DNA of 64,000 nucleotides. Source: Cladopsammia gracilis. Lineage: Eukaryota > Cnidaria > Anthozoa > Scleractinia > Dendrophylliidae. Below are positions 1 through 11,451 of this stretch, piece by piece. Numbering within the stretch: position 1 is the stretch's first letter; every line of letters starts with the position of its first letter. Made by a program: the position numbers and the translations under genes. The notes under the pieces are model-generated. The model had not been told where the DNA came from, did no database searches, and saw only the letters and a program-made list of their open reading frames with translations. The stretch is taken from positions 3,150,501-3,214,500 of the forward strand of contig JAJGOT010000003.1 of NCBI GenBank assembly GCA_022457155.1, written 5' to 3'.

Positions 1-649
1 CACTCTTTCTTAGTAAACATCCCATAAAATCACACATCTCAAAGGTTAAACAACTCCCCCCTCCCTCCCTATTTTCAATGTTGTTCCTCGAAAATTTCAG
101 CATGATCTGCTATTGTGACCAACTTTGAGAAGGGAGAGCGAGGGGTCTGAAACACTACGACCTTATAAGTACCCTTGATGTCCAAATTAGGTACAATGTC
201 TCAAGTCTTTTTGCAACTGGTTGATCCAATAAAATGAGACTGAAAAATAAGACCGTAATCAACAAGATACGACAGATGCTTTTATATTGATAGTCGAGAC
301 AAATGCGTTTGCGTTTTCAGTCACTGCATACATTTGTATCCGACGACACTCAAAAATAAACATTGTCACACTTTTTCAAAACAGTGTCACGTATCTTTCT
401 GCGAAAGAATATCTTTGACCAAAACGGTACAGACTTACCGGCGAAAGTGCACTGATTGACTGTAGTTTGCAGGAGACTTTTCCTGTCACAAGTACAAGTA
501 CGGAATGTGAAAAGTACAAGTGTGCCTTATAAACGAAATCACATTCGCAATCGCTTGCGACGATTTGTACTCTTCAGATGGAAATGGGAGTTTTCGAAAG
601 TATGTTTGCGTGTGCTTGTGATAAGAGTTTGTGCTTGAAATTTTGGCGA
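1..649. other. Non-coding stretch before the satellite
   Basis: No ORF here has a recognisable protein. The short frames around 456-785 run on both strands and are broken by the satellite. I see no gene, promoter or RNA in this stretch. Confidence 0.5.
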
Positions 650-2985
650 AAACCTGAGTTATTCGTACCGAATAGTGTTTATAAGGTGATTCGGCAAAAC
701 CTGAGTTATTCGTACCGAATAGTACCCTGCGAGCAGAACCTCTTTCGATCCTCCTAGAAGGAGGATCGAAAGAGGCTCTGCTCACAGGGTAACCGAATAG
801 TGTTTTTAAAGTGATTCAAAACCTGAGTTATTCGTACCGAATAGTGTTTATAAGGTGATTCAAAAGCTGAGTTATTCGTACCGAATAGTGTTTATAAGGT
901 GATTCAAAAGCTGAGTTATTCGTACCGAATAGTGTTTATAAGGTGATTCAAAACCTGAGTTATTCGTACCGAATACTGTTTATAAGGTGATTCAAAACCT
1001 GAGTTATTCGTACCGAATAGTGTTTATAAGGTGATTCAAAACCTGAGTTATTCGTACCGAATAGTGTTTATAAGGTGATTCAAAAGCTGAGTTATTCGTA
1101 CCGAATAGTGTTTATAAGGTGATTCAAAAGCTGAGTTATTCGTACCGCGGAATAGTGTTTATAAGGTGATTAAAAAGCTGAGTTATTCGTGCCGAATAGT
1201 GTTTATAAGGTGATTCAAAAGCTGAGTTATTCATACCGAATAGTGTTTATAAGGTGATTCAAAAGCTGAGTTATTCATACTGAATAGTGTTTATAAGGTG
1301 ATTCAAAAGCTGAGTTATTCATACCGAATAGTGTTTATAAGGTGATTCAAAAGCTGAGTTATTCGTACCGAATAGTGTTTATAAGGTGATTCAAAAGCTG
1401 AGTTATTCGTACCGAATAGTGTTTATAAGGTGATTCAAAAGCTGAGTTATTCGTACCGAATATTTTTTGATAAGGTGATTTAAAAGCTGAGTTATTCATA
1501 CCGAATAGTGTTTATAAGGTGATTCAAAAGCTGAGTTATTCATACCGAATAGTGTTTATAAGGTGATTCAAAAGCTGAGTTATTCGTACCGAATAGTGTT
1601 TATAAGGTGATTCAAAAGCTGAGTTATTCGTACCGAATAGTGTTTATAAGGTGATTCAAAAGCTGAGTTATTCATACCGAATAGTGTTTATAAGGTGATT
1701 CAAAAGCTGAGTTATTCGTACCGAATAGTGTTTATAAGGTGATTCAAAAGCTGAGTTATTCGTGCCGAATAGTGTTTATAAGGCGATTCAAAAGCTGTGT
1801 TATTCGTACCGAATAGTGTTTATAAGGTGATTCAAAAGCTGAGTTATTCGTACCGAATAGTGTTTATAAGGTGATTCAAAAGCTGAGTTATTCGTACCGA
1901 ATAGTGTTTATAAGGTGATTCAAAAGCTGAGTTATTCGTACCGAATAGTGTTTATAAGGTGATTCAAAAGCTGAGTTATTCCTACCGAATAGTGTTTATA
2001 AGGTGATTCAAAAGCTGAGTTATTCGTACCGAATAGTGTTTATAAGGTGATTCAGAAGCTGAGTTATTCGTACCGAATAGTGTTATAAGGTGATTCAAAA
2101 CCTGAGTTATTCGTACCGAATAGTGTTTATAAGGTGATTCAAAAGCTGAGTTATTCGTACCGAATAGTGTTTATAAGGTGATTCAAAAGCTGAGTTATTC
2201 GTACCGAATAGTGTTTATAAGGTGATTCAAAAGCTGAGTTATTCGTGCCGAATAGTGTTTATAAGGCGATTCAAAAGCTGTGTTATTCGTACCGAATAGT
2301 GTTTATAAGGTGATTCAAAAGCTGAGTTATTCGTACCGAATAGTGTTTATAAGGTGATTCAAAAGCTGAGTTATTCGTACCGAATAGTGTTTATAAGGTG
2401 ATTCAAAAGCTGAGTTATTCGTACCGAATAGTGTTTATAAGGTGATTCAAAAGCTGAGTTATTCCTACCGAATAGTGTTTATAAGGTGATTCAAAAGCTG
2501 AGTTATTCGTACCGAATAGTGTTTATAAGGTGATTCAGAAGCTGAGTTATTCGTACCGAATAGTGTTATAAGGTGATTCAAAACCTGAGTTATTCGTACC
2601 GAATAGTGTTTATAAGGTGATTCAAAATACGAGTTATTCATACTGAATAGTGTTTATAAGGTGATTCAAAAGCTGAGTTATTCATACCGAATAGTGTTTA
2701 TAAGGTGATTCAAAAGCTGAGTTATTCGTACCGAATAGTGTTTATAAGGTGATTCAAAACCTGAGTTATTCGTACCGAATAGTGTTTATAAGGTGATTCA
2801 AAAGCTGAGTTATTCATACCGAATAGTGTTTATAAGGTGATTCAAAATATGAGTTATTCGTACCGAATAGTGTTTATAAGGTGATTCAAAATATGAGTTA
2901 TTCGTACCGAATAGTGTTTATAAGGTGATTCAAAATATGAGTTATTCGTACCGAATAGTGGTTATAAGGTGATTCAAAAGATGAC
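650..2985. repeat. 44-bp satellite array, about 51 copies
   Basis: Roughly 51 head-to-tail copies of a 44-bp unit (CTGAGTTATTCGTACCGAAT followed by AGTGTTTATAAGGTGATTCAAAAG with a few variants). Each unit carries a short dyad, TATTCG-TAC-CGAATA. Variant units (CTGTGTTATT, CCTACCGAAT, GATTCAGAAG and a one-base-short GTGTTATAAGG) recur in the same order about 483 bp apart, so an 11-unit block has been duplicated (about 1741-2223 and 2224-2706). The units touch directly and have no variable spacers. The array is interrupted by a MITE at 723-791. Confidence 0.95.
723..791. mobile_element. 69-bp Mutator-like MITE inside the satellite
   Basis: Near-perfect hairpin. Its ends are TACCCTGCGAGCAGA and, inverted, TCTGCTCACAGGGTA. 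A 9-bp duplication (accgaatag, 714-722 and 792-800) flanks it. The duplication is real relative to the uninterrupted 44-bp unit, where the 9 bp occur once. A 9-bp target duplication is characteristic of Mutator-like elements; the family call is inference. Confidence 0.8.
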
Positions 2986-2989
2986 GTTT

Positions 2990-3136
2990 CGAGCGCTAGT
3001 CCAGAGCGAATCTGAGAAACCTAACCGCTCGAAACGTCCACTTTTAAATCTCTTTATAGTGGATTGATCAAACTAACGTTTAATTTTCGTGATGCTGATC
3101 TAATCTCACAGTTAACAGTCGAATCTGATTAAAAAG
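2990..3136. other. Post-satellite flank with a short hairpin
   Basis: The satellite ends at about 2985. A short imperfect inverted repeat follows (GACGTTTCGAGCGCTAG near 2983 and CTAACCGCTCGAAACGTC near 3020). No coding sequence is seen. Confidence 0.4.
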
Positions 3137-3171
3137 TACCCTGCGAGCAGAGCCTCTTTCGATCCTCCTAG
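3137..3171 (+). mobile_element. Half copy of the MITE at 723-791
   Basis: This stretch repeats the left half of the 723-791 hairpin, starting TACCCTGCGAGCAGAG. It then runs into unrelated sequence instead of folding back. It is either a truncated copy or the end of a longer relative whose other end I did not find. Confidence 0.65.
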
Positions 3172-3387
3172 ATCTTAAAAAGAAAAGAAACACACACAAA
3201 AAATGAAAACCTTAGTGCTCTTCTCCGCGCATAGTGTAATTCCAATATCAAGTCTTTCCTCCTCCACGCATCTGATCTGAGAATTAGAGACCGGCAAAGA
3301 AGATCGTCGCCCAACTTCATGCACTCGATTCCAACCTCCAGTGAAAGAAAACTGGTAAGCATACTTCGGTTTTGGATTCTAGAACGT

Positions 3388-3471
3388 TAGTCTCCCACGC
3401 AGCCGTCATTTGTCTCGTCACGCAACGCTCCTCCCCACTAACGAGACAAATAACGGCTGCGTGGGAGACTA
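3388..3471. mobile_element. 84-bp Mutator-like MITE
   Basis: Terminal inverted repeats of about 19 bp start TAGTCTCCCACGCAGCCG and end with the complement. Flanking 9-mers ctagaacgt (3379-3387) and caagaacgt (3472-3480) match at 8 of 9 positions, as expected for an ageing 9-bp target duplication. The element at 52968-53037 has a related but distinct end (TAGCCTCCTACGCAG). Confidence 0.75.
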
Positions 3472-3530
3472 CAAGAACGTTTGTTTTTTTCAAAAATGTA
3501 GCGTAGAGAGTTATGAACGAGCGATTACAT

Positions 3531-3608
3531 GAATGAACGAATGAACGAATGAGTGATTGAATGAATGAATGAATGAATGAATGAATGAATGAATGAATGA
3601 ATGAATGT
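3531..3608. repeat. (GAAT)n microsatellite
   Basis: Tetranucleotide repeat of GAAT/ATGA with a slightly degenerate 5' part. Confidence 0.9.
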
Positions 3609-4290
3609 ATGAATTTATTTGTCTAAGGTATTAGTTCTTACAAAACTAATTTTAGTCACTGAAATAAGGCGTCGAGTGAAATGATACAGTTAAAATAGTG
3701 TGATCGACAGCCGTCTTGTTCTTCACAGGAAAGAAAATTGCTGACGGTCAGTTTATACACAATACAACACAGTACAATGCAATGTCACACTGATATCATA
3801 CAATAAAATACAATAAAGAAAGCCATAGATTCATACAACATGTCTTGTGCGACCTCTTGAAGAGCCTCCGGAGGCCAAATTATGTCTCTACGTCTACGTC
3901 TACGTCAATGTCATGTTAAATAGATAATTTGCATTAAAATCAGATACAGTGTAGAGAGAAACAATGGGTTTTGATGAGAAACAATTATTATAATAGGTAA
4001 TTACTTCGGCTCACAGCATTATCAGGTATATTGCTGTGAGCCGAAGTAATTATCTATTAAATATTGACCCCAAGAGGAACCTGAAGCTGAATAGTGATAT
4101 CGGAGTAGGACAGTTCGGGTGTAGTTTTACAGAAAAGCATTTATCCAGCAAAGAGTGCGGCCAGCAATTACTTAGAGGTATTAAATTTTACTCGCCATTT
4201 TTGTTGCACCTTGCTAAAGATTTTTCTTAAGTCAAGAGGAATGGTGTCACTTGGACGTTACTTATACACCCAGTCCTAAATTAGTTTTAA
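3609..4290. repeat. Non-coding stretch with a 27-bp-arm hairpin
   Basis: No gene is seen. The hairpin has arms at 3992-4018 and 4032-4058 with one mismatch and a 13-bp loop (arm core TTACTTCGGCTCACAGCA), and is probably a very short MITE. The apparent 64-residue ORF at 4036-4230 begins inside its right arm, so I do not treat it as a gene. Confidence 0.55.
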
Positions 4291-6215
4291 ACACAACAGT
4301 TACAACATGTCTGTACTAACCAGAACGAATAATGTAAGGATAGTATAGCTTTGTTGAAAATGAAAGTTAGTATAGGTTCTAGTTCGGTAGCAAATACTGT
4401 CGAAGAACGTTGATCCCATCCGTTAGAGCCACATGTCGACACATGCTTGTCACGCCTTCAAAGCGTATAGGTTGATAAGGGACGGGACCACTGTGTAACT
4501 TGAAAACCGATTAAAATGCCTATTTAGGGCTCAAGCATTATCTCGATCTGATATGTAGATATTTTCATTTTTGGAAATGATTAGAAAGTTAATATTTCCG
4601 TCAATATTTTGTCCTACCTGTTCGCGTCACTGGGATACACCCATATTTCTACTATTTCGGGCCTGTCCAGTCGTTCAATAACTGATTCCATATTTGGCCT
4701 CTCCCAAGGAGCTGTCATTAAACAGCACATCACGAGGTTTTTAAACTTGCCTTATCTCATCTGGGCGATTTGCCAATGTCGCCGCTGGCGGTCCGATTGT
4801 TCTCTTGTGCATATTTCACAGAGGAGAACACCAAAACTGTACACATAAACCTTTTTGGGAAACACAAGATTAAAATGAGCGTTCATATAAACTCCATTTT
4901 AGTGGAATACAGAAAACAATAACCCTTACAGAAGACCTACTCGACAGCCACTTTCCCCAGTTGATAGGGGGAGGGCAGCTTTTCATTTAGAGCAAATGAC
5001 CGATACGCGGAAGGTCTTCAGAAACTGTGGTTCAGGTTTACCATCTAAGTGACGAGACTGGTTGGTCCACAGTTTGTGTAAGTGGCTGGGCTGCAAAATC
5101 TCTAAATTGAAATCCGTTGCAGATTTAACGTGTTCCAATAACCTAAATTTACTCGGAACGCCTGCAACCCAGTCAAGTTTGGTGCAAAGCCTGGAGTCAC
5201 TTGAATGAAACTTTTACAAGTGTAATTAATAAGTGCAGCTATTGTTTTCAACCTCTCACACAATGCCTAGTACACTTTTTTTATACACTTGTGAAGGTTT
5301 TATTGAATTGACCCCTGGATGATAACCAACCTGTGGTCCGCATGTATACGTCCCTTTTTTCGTGGGCATAGTTAAGCTCAACTATTTCTTTCGGTTTTTA
5401 TTTTTCCGTTGTTTAATTTATTTTACTTACGCCGAGTGTAAAAGTCAACTTTATACTATTTCCCGTGCCTGAGCATTTTCACAGGTCACCAAGTTTAAGC
5501 AGGGCTTTTGAAATAGACTGGGCTCTACCTTGAGTGATGACGTCAAAGTAACAATATTATGACGAATACCCACTAACAATTTCGGTATCATATCGAAATA
5601 GAAAACGGGTATCTTTTCCTATCATTCACTTATTTGGTGCTGCTGATGTATACCAACATTGCAGCTGATTGGTTGATCTGAATCTTCATTCAGGGACTCT
5701 GGTGCACAATAGATTGCAGCGCCTGCGTAGTTTATATTGCTCTGACGTACAAAATTAACAGTGCCATAATCCCCCACTTTGGCTCTCCATTGGTCACCAT
5801 GTCTCCATAGCAACACATTAGCACTGCTGACGTCATGATGGATGATTGGTTGCGGCCGTTTGTGGTGCAGATAATTGAGGGCTCGAGCAACATCCAGTGA
5901 GATATCACACACTTCTTCTGCATAGAGAGGAGGCTCGTTTTGTAGCCTTGCTCTTAAGCTGCTATCCATAATCTCTGTTACTAACAATGGCCTTTCGTTA
6001 TCAATCATTGCTCCAATAAACTGTAACAAGCACGGATGGCGGCATCTTGAAACCATGTCCACTTCTCACTCAAACAAATGCCTGTTACAATCAGACATAA
6101 TGTCAGGATGCATCTCTTTTACAGCGACATCACAGCCATGAAATTTTCCACGGAAAACAATTCCCCACGCGCCTTCCCCGAGCTTTGAATTTCATCCCGA
6201 TTAATGACCCAATCG
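4290..6215 (-). pseudogene. Truncated, broken paralogue of the coiled-coil TKL kinase gene
   Basis: This copy is homologous to 11020-12960 through kinase exon, intron, last exon and 3' flank, in the same orientation, so it is one half of a tandem duplication. Kinase exon (about 6215-5658): the glycine loop is readable as LGEGAWGIVFRG, then VAVKEM, HHD, DYG and CAPE. Last exon (about 4850-4630): YSFGVLLCEIC onward. Three lesions relative to the paralogue: about 13 bp lost just before the glycine loop (near 6190), shifting the frame; an in-frame TGA at 6066-6068 where the paralogue has CGA (FEREVD); and TAA at 4752-4754 where the paralogue has AAA. The coiled-coil part is absent upstream. Both predicted splice sites persist. 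A functional kinase is unlikely; transcription is not excluded. Confidence 0.85.
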
Positions 6216-6470
6216 TGAGAAGGAGCGCTGTTTTGTTATGTTTCTTTTAATTGATATGTCCTTCTGCTCGTTTCTTGCTTTCTTTCTTCCTTGTTTTGTC
6301 CCCTCCATCGTCTTGACTTGCTTTCCTAGTCAGCAAGTCGATCTCCTTACAATGAAGTCGAATTCTGCCCCAATGTATTAATTTGACAGTAGACTGTTCT
6401 TTAAGATTGCTTTATTTTTGTGTCGTTTTCTCGCAAGTGACCTTGTAACTAGATACAGAAAAGAAGAAAA

Positions 6471-6474
<4 letters not shown>

Positions 6475-6550
<76 letters not shown>

Positions 6551-6590
6551 GAAGGAAGGAAGGGAGGGAGGGAGGAAGGAAGGAAGAAAC
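6475..6590. repeat. (GAAA)n/(GAAG)n microsatellite
   Basis: A purine-rich tetranucleotide run passes from GAAA to GAAG to GGGA. It produces the spurious poly-Lys/Glu and poly-Phe/Ser reading frames on the two strands. Confidence 0.95.
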
Positions 6591-6856
6591 GGCTGAGTAC
6601 AAACTCTTGCTGAAAATGAATATGATTAAGGAGAGGGGAGAAAGGGAGGAGGGGACTGCTAGGTAATTAATTCCCTAGTATTGCATTGCGTATCAGGATA
6701 ATGAAAATAAATTCATATGAACTGCGGTATAAGAATTAAGCAAATGTACCGTATTACGCCCGGGGATTATATTACCAACTCCGTGGCTTTGAGGAGTTTT
6801 AAAATTCAATAATCAATGACAAAAGGCAAGTCAATCACACAGAAATACCCCAATTT

Positions 6857-6956
6857 CGATATATTAAAATTCAACTTGAAACAAAAGACATCACTTCTAT
6901 CATTCCCTGAGCCTCGTAGTGATGTCTTTTGTTTCAAGTTGAATTTTAATATATCG
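6857..6956. mobile_element. 100-bp perfect-hairpin MITE
   Basis: Arms of 39 bp (6857-6895 and 6918-6956) are perfectly complementary around a 22-bp loop; the arm starts CGATATATTAAAATTCAAC. A perfect hairpin of this size indicates a recent foldback/MITE-type insertion. No clear target duplication was found. Confidence 0.75.
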
Positions 6957-7088
6957 TTATATTCTTACAAGTTACAATAACTGCATGGTCGTAATCAACA
7001 TTCCCTTATCATTGACCCCCAAGGGATTCGAGATAGCTCGAACGCCAGCTTTCTGAAACAGTGTTCAAGAGTTAAAGGGCATGTAAAC

Positions 7089-7581
7089 TCAAAGATTGAC
7101 TTCCGGTGAAAAGAATAGCGAGTCGTTCGTGACGTCAGCAGGGGAACCACAATATTGCGTAAAGTGAAAGTAAAATATTTGTTTGCTGCCAAAGTTTGGA
7201 AATCTTGGTGGAGGAATTAACTTTTGCGAAAAAAGTTTTATGGGAGTAATTTTTTGCGGGAACTTGCATGTTGCGATTCTTAAAAAGCGTCGCAAAAAAT
7301 CACAAAACTTAAAACCCGCAAAAATTTCATGCCATATGGTAGGTAAATTGTCACTGATAATTTTACTTCCTTCCCTGGTGCATGTAGTTGATGCGGGAGT
7401 TGATGCTCCTGAGTTGATGTATAACTTTGCAGGATTTGTCGAGGGGACAGGCCTAACCAAGGACTTTGTGTTCCTCCAGAATGAGAGTTGGGCGCAGGAC
7501 CATTCTGTACCTGCCTTAACCCCAGGGTGTGATTTTATTAGAGGAAAAGGTAGGCACAGGTCAAGTGTCGGTGACAATTAG
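7089..7581. other. Overlapping long frames over a probable dispersed repeat
   Basis: A 132-codon frame (+, 7183-7581) and a 162-codon frame (-, 7577-7089) overlap almost completely. Neither has a domain I recognise. The first half (7180-7340) contains reiterated short motifs (TTTTGCGAAAAAAG, TTTTTTGCGGGAACTTG, CCCGCAAAAATTTC) of the sort found in dispersed cnidarian repeats, so at least that part is unlikely to be a gene. The second half could be a fragment of an unknown ORF. Confidence 0.3.
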
Positions 7582-7855
7582 CCTTTGTATTGATAAGACA
7601 GTTTGCCACACCTAGGAATTTTTCCCGGTCCCAACATGAAAAGGTACATATTAGCTTTGTTATAACAGCAGATGAAAAACATCTCTATATATGACGTACT
7701 TACGATAACAATTGAAAGATTGCGGTACTTTCCCAACAGAGAAAAACCATTCAGTTTTTAAGGTAAAAATGTCCCGTAACTGGGTTAGGTATGGGACCAC
7801 TCAGAGATCTCTTATCCGAAGAAGGTAGCTGTAGGTAGGCCTGCACAAGTGAAAT
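7582..7855. other. Non-coding stretch
   Basis: No supported gene and no repeat recognised. Confidence 0.4.
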
Positions 7856-7859
7856 GAGC

Positions 7860-8145
7860 TTTCAACTAATTGAGCAATTTTCAAAACCAAAGTAATTACT
7901 CTGACCAATCACAGCAGTCGTAAACAATCCAATGAACCAATCAGAGCTCGAACCAATTACATGTCGGCGGCGGCGCCAAGCGCGGGAAAACGCGTGCGAG
8001 CAAGTCACGATTGGTTTTGGTTTTACTTCTGATTGGTCGAGAAAGTGGCGCGAGATTTTTTAGCCAATCACAAAACGTAGCAATGCAAAACCAAAGCAAT
8101 TGTGTAATTACTTTCGACACTCAATTGAAAACTGCTCTAATGCAT
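7860..8145. mobile_element. CCAAT-rich dispersed repeat, about 285 bp
   Basis: The ends carry related inverted motifs: AATTGAGC...AAAGTAATTAC at the left, and GTAATTACTTTCGACACTCA with CAATTGAAAAC at the right. Inside lie several CCAAT/ATTGG boxes in both orientations and a GC-rich patch (CGGCGGCGGCGCCAAGCGCG). The arrangement resembles a common cnidarian short repeat that I know only from memory. It may also act as promoter-like sequence because CCAAT boxes bind NF-Y; that is inference. Confidence 0.5.
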
Positions 8146-9369
8146 TGATAAAGTTGTTTGTCAATCCTTACTGCTACTTTTTGATCCCAACCAGGAAAGG
8201 TCAGCCTCATTTTCATACCACCTCATTTATTAAACACGATAACATCACAAAAGCTGTTGGTTTCGCATATCCTAAATGTAGTTTTAATTTAATCTACATA
8301 TTGACATTGAAATATAATTGCACAATTTGATATATCTAAATGACTAAACGATTAAACTTGTGTAAATTGAATTTGCCAGTGCACTAAGAATAAAACCCAT
8401 GGTTAGACGAGTCAACTTTTATCTGGGTAAATCGTGTAACCGATTTCACCCAGGAAAACCTTTTACCTAAACTTTTTTACCTTGTCATAGTCATCCCATG
8501 GAAAACAAAAGAAAGTTTCCTAGGTAAAATCCTACATGGACGGTAGGGTCGAGTTTAATTTTGACAGTGACTTGCCGCAACTTCATACCCATGTTGTTTT
8601 TATGCTTACGAAAACGCAAATTAATTATCATTGTTTTATGCAACTTGTGTTCGAATTATTCAGGTTTAAAATCTACACGCGAGGGGAAATTATTATAGTG
8701 GAAAATTGACCCTTCCAAAACCCTTGGCACGTGTAACTGACTTTACCCAGGTGAATAGAAAGCCTAGGCAAATGTATATATATTTATAACCACTTTTATA
8801 GGCTAGAAAATCTCTAGATAAGAAAGAAACTAGTGTTGGATTCATATGCAATATTTTACTTAAGGTCAATTCCACACGGAATAATCAAAGACTGAAACAG
8901 AAACTAGTTAGAAGCTGCCACCGCCCGAACATCAATACAGACCACTTTAAGAACTGACCTCTCTGCAAACCGCTTCAATTTTTAAAAACAATTGGCTATA
9001 TAGCCTAGCCGATTGACTTCTTAAATTTATACATGTTATTAATTATAATTCAGAACGTATTTTACATTAGGTTTATACACCTGAATAAACGTTGCCGGGT
9101 AAAAAGTATAAACCCTGAATGATACGACCGAACGGTTTAATTTAAGGGAAGTGGAAATAACTTCTTGTGATCTCCGTCAGATATATTGCACATCATCATA
9201 ACACAGTCTGCCCCGAATCAACCTTTGAAAACCTTTTATGACGTAATAGATCGCTCATGGAATGTTAACACGGTTCATTTGCCTTGTACCCAGAGTTCCA
9301 TTGTGTCGTATTGTTTATAATTTATGCTTTTTCTCTGACAATGTTTCTGCAATTAGGTCAATTTCATTA
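8146..9369. other. Non-coding stretch
   Basis: AT-rich, without a supported ORF longer than about 75 codons. Related motifs (GTAACCGATTTCACCCAGG near 8440 and GTAACTGACTTTACCCAGG near 8733, both followed by further similar bases) hint at a degenerate repeat. No gene seen. Confidence 0.4.
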
Positions 9370-9773
9370 CAGTCGAAACTCCGCTAACAGACACCTCCCG
9401 TAGGCGGACACCTCCCATAAGCGGACACTAAGTCGTGGTCCCAGCCACATACAAACACTACATTTTTGAGAAGTTCAAGCAAGTAACCGTGGACGATAAT
9501 CCTGCTGGTGTACGTTGGATCACTAGTGATCTGATTGGTTTAACAAGTGAAAATATAGTATAGAAGCAAAGACCGATACAACGTAGGTAGAATATTTAAG
9601 GATGTACTATATTTCGGCTGGCCAAAAATATAGTGCATTTAAAATATTCTACCTACATTGTATCGGTCTTGCTTCAATACTACTACATTTTTAACCTCCC
9701 GTAAGCAAGACACCTCTCTTAAGCGGACACTTTTTCTGGTCCCGATGGTGTCCGTTTACGGGAGGTTTGACTG
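9370..9773. mobile_element. Non-autonomous pogo-like element with an internal hairpin
   Basis: The ends are CAGTCGAAACTCC at the left and, inverted, CAGTCAAACCTCC at the right. Repeated subterminal motifs such as TAAGCGGACAC follow. The CAGT start and a TA on the left flank fit pogo/Tc1-mariner elements, although the right flank is AA. Inside, 9550-9597 and 9645-9690 form a second inverted repeat (around ACCGATACAACGTAGGTAGA), probably a MITE nested in the first. No transposase. Confidence 0.6.
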
Positions 9774-9801
9774 AATGTCGTTTTATCTCAAGGAGAATAA
9801 A

Positions 9802-9865
9802 GACCTCTATTTATTTATTTATTTATTTATTTATTTACTTATTTATTCATTTATTTATTTATTTA
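9802..9865. repeat. (TTTA)n microsatellite
   Basis: Tetranucleotide TTTA run with a few substitutions. Confidence 0.9.
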
Positions 9866-10488
9866 GACTCGTAAATATGGTCTTTATATTTGGTGATAGC
9901 TGCCTTGGGTTCAAACTTTATGCTGTTAATATTAATCTAGATAATTTGCGTCTTAAGTCGCAAATGTTTCTGGACATTATCTCATTACTAAAAAGGTTAT
10001 TGCATGCTATGACTGAGTACTAAATTGGTTCCCACCCCTTTCTCGGTTCGATTTGCTCTTATCAAAATCGTCCCCAGGGCTTTCTCCTTTTTCAAAATGG
10101 CGGTTCGCGCGTAGAAATCCCTGGAGAGTAGAGTCTACCTGCTATAGCTCAGGAGATTGGACACCTTATTGAGAATTACGTAATATCGACACTTAGAATT
10201 TTATTTTCAAAAAATGTTTAAGTATAAAATCCCCACTCAGGATTGAACCTGTGACCTCAATTAGGCTTGGCTTACATAGCCTACCGTACCAGGGTACCAC
10301 CTAGCTTCTCGGGTTGTTCAGGCCTAACCTCAACTGAAAGCCAACCAGTTACTCCGTCATATATTCTAATTAAGGTGTCCGACCTCCCTCTGAGCTATAG
10401 CATAGACTCTATCCCCTGGACAATGCTGCCAAAATACTCCAAGAATCCTGGAGTATTTTGTCCTCACGGTTTTCTCCGCTTTCAAAAT
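9866..10488. other. Non-coding stretch
   Basis: No supported gene. A roughly 101-codon frame at 10267-10572 runs through the G tract and is not credible. Confidence 0.4.
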
Positions 10489-10508
10489 GGGGGGGGGGGG
10501 GGGGGGGG
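10489..10508. repeat. 20-base G homopolymer
   Basis: Uninterrupted run of G; the assembled length is uncertain. Confidence 0.9.
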
Positions 10509-10634
10509 AGAAGAAACCCATGGTCAAGGCCACCAAAATACTAAAAAAATACTGGAACATTTTGTAACGTAAAACATCATGAAACGTCTTCATTTTGTTT
10601 GAATAACAGTTTCAGATCTAGATTGCGAAAAAAA

Positions 10635-10752
10635 CACTGTTGCCAGTGACTGAAACGAACCTCAAAAACAAACACTGCTGCCAGTGACTGAAACGAACCT
10701 ACGAAAACAAACACTGCTGCCAGTGACTGAAACGAACCCACGAAAACAAACA
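10635..10752. repeat. Minisatellite, three copies of 38-39 bp
   Basis: Three tandem copies start at 10635, 10673 and 10712. The unit core is GCCAGTGACTGAAACGAACC followed by an A-rich tail. Confidence 0.85.
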
Positions 10753-11451
10753 AAAAATATTGCTGCATATTGCCTCATCGTTTACCTTATTTTTAGTATT
10801 TTTTTTTTTCGACTTCCACAAGGAAAGCTCTGCACTGAAAAATCTTCGGATACCTTTTTTCCCGAAAATCCGAATCCTGATTCTTCATTCCAAAACACAG
10901 ATATTTTGTTTCCTTTCGAAATCCGAAATGGATTATAAATCCAATGCCGGAATCCATCTTATAATCAGAACGGATTCAATGGATTAGATCTGAAACCGGA
11001 TTTGGCTGTTGCCTAACATGGTAGTTACAACATCTCTGGACTAATCAGAAGGCACGGTAAGGGACAAGGCAAGAATAGTAGATTTGCTGGAAAATTGAAG
11101 TTAGCATAGGCTCTATTTCTGGTGCAATTAGTCTTATAGGACTTAGGTGCCATCTGTCAAGGCCACATGCTTTGTAATAGAAGGTGTGTCAGCTTTTACT
11201 TTATCAAGCCTTCAAAATTAATAAGTCACAATATCCTGGAAAAGAGCATACTGAACGACACCACCTCGGCCAGGGATTGGTTGCACAAAAGCAGATTAAA
11301 GGCTCAAGAGTTAGGTTGGGATGGGTTAGAATGTTAGTATTTTCTGTTCATACGGTATGTCAATAGTTTGAGAATTTTCGACTACTCCAGGTCATTATTT
11401 ATGCCAGTCCTCCTTGGTTGTATTACTGGGCTACGCCGATGCAAACCTTGG
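10753..11451. other. 3' flank of the intact kinase gene
   Basis: No ORF supported. From about 11020 the sequence is alignable to 4290-4640, the flank of the broken kinase copy, so the tandem duplication extends past the stop codon. Part of this is probably 3' UTR. I could not identify a convincing AATAAA on the minus strand. Confidence 0.5.

Noticed and set aside
650..2985. CRISPR-like look of regularly spaced repeats
   Set aside because: Units are contiguous 44-bp repeats without unique spacers, no cas genes exist and the genome is animal.
6378..6666. Poly-Lys and poly-Phe/Ser reading frames
   Set aside because: Translation of a GAAA/GAAG microsatellite on both strands.
7089..7581. Real gene from the 132- or 162-codon frames
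   Set aside because: No domain, both strands open over the same bases, and half of the region is repeat-like.
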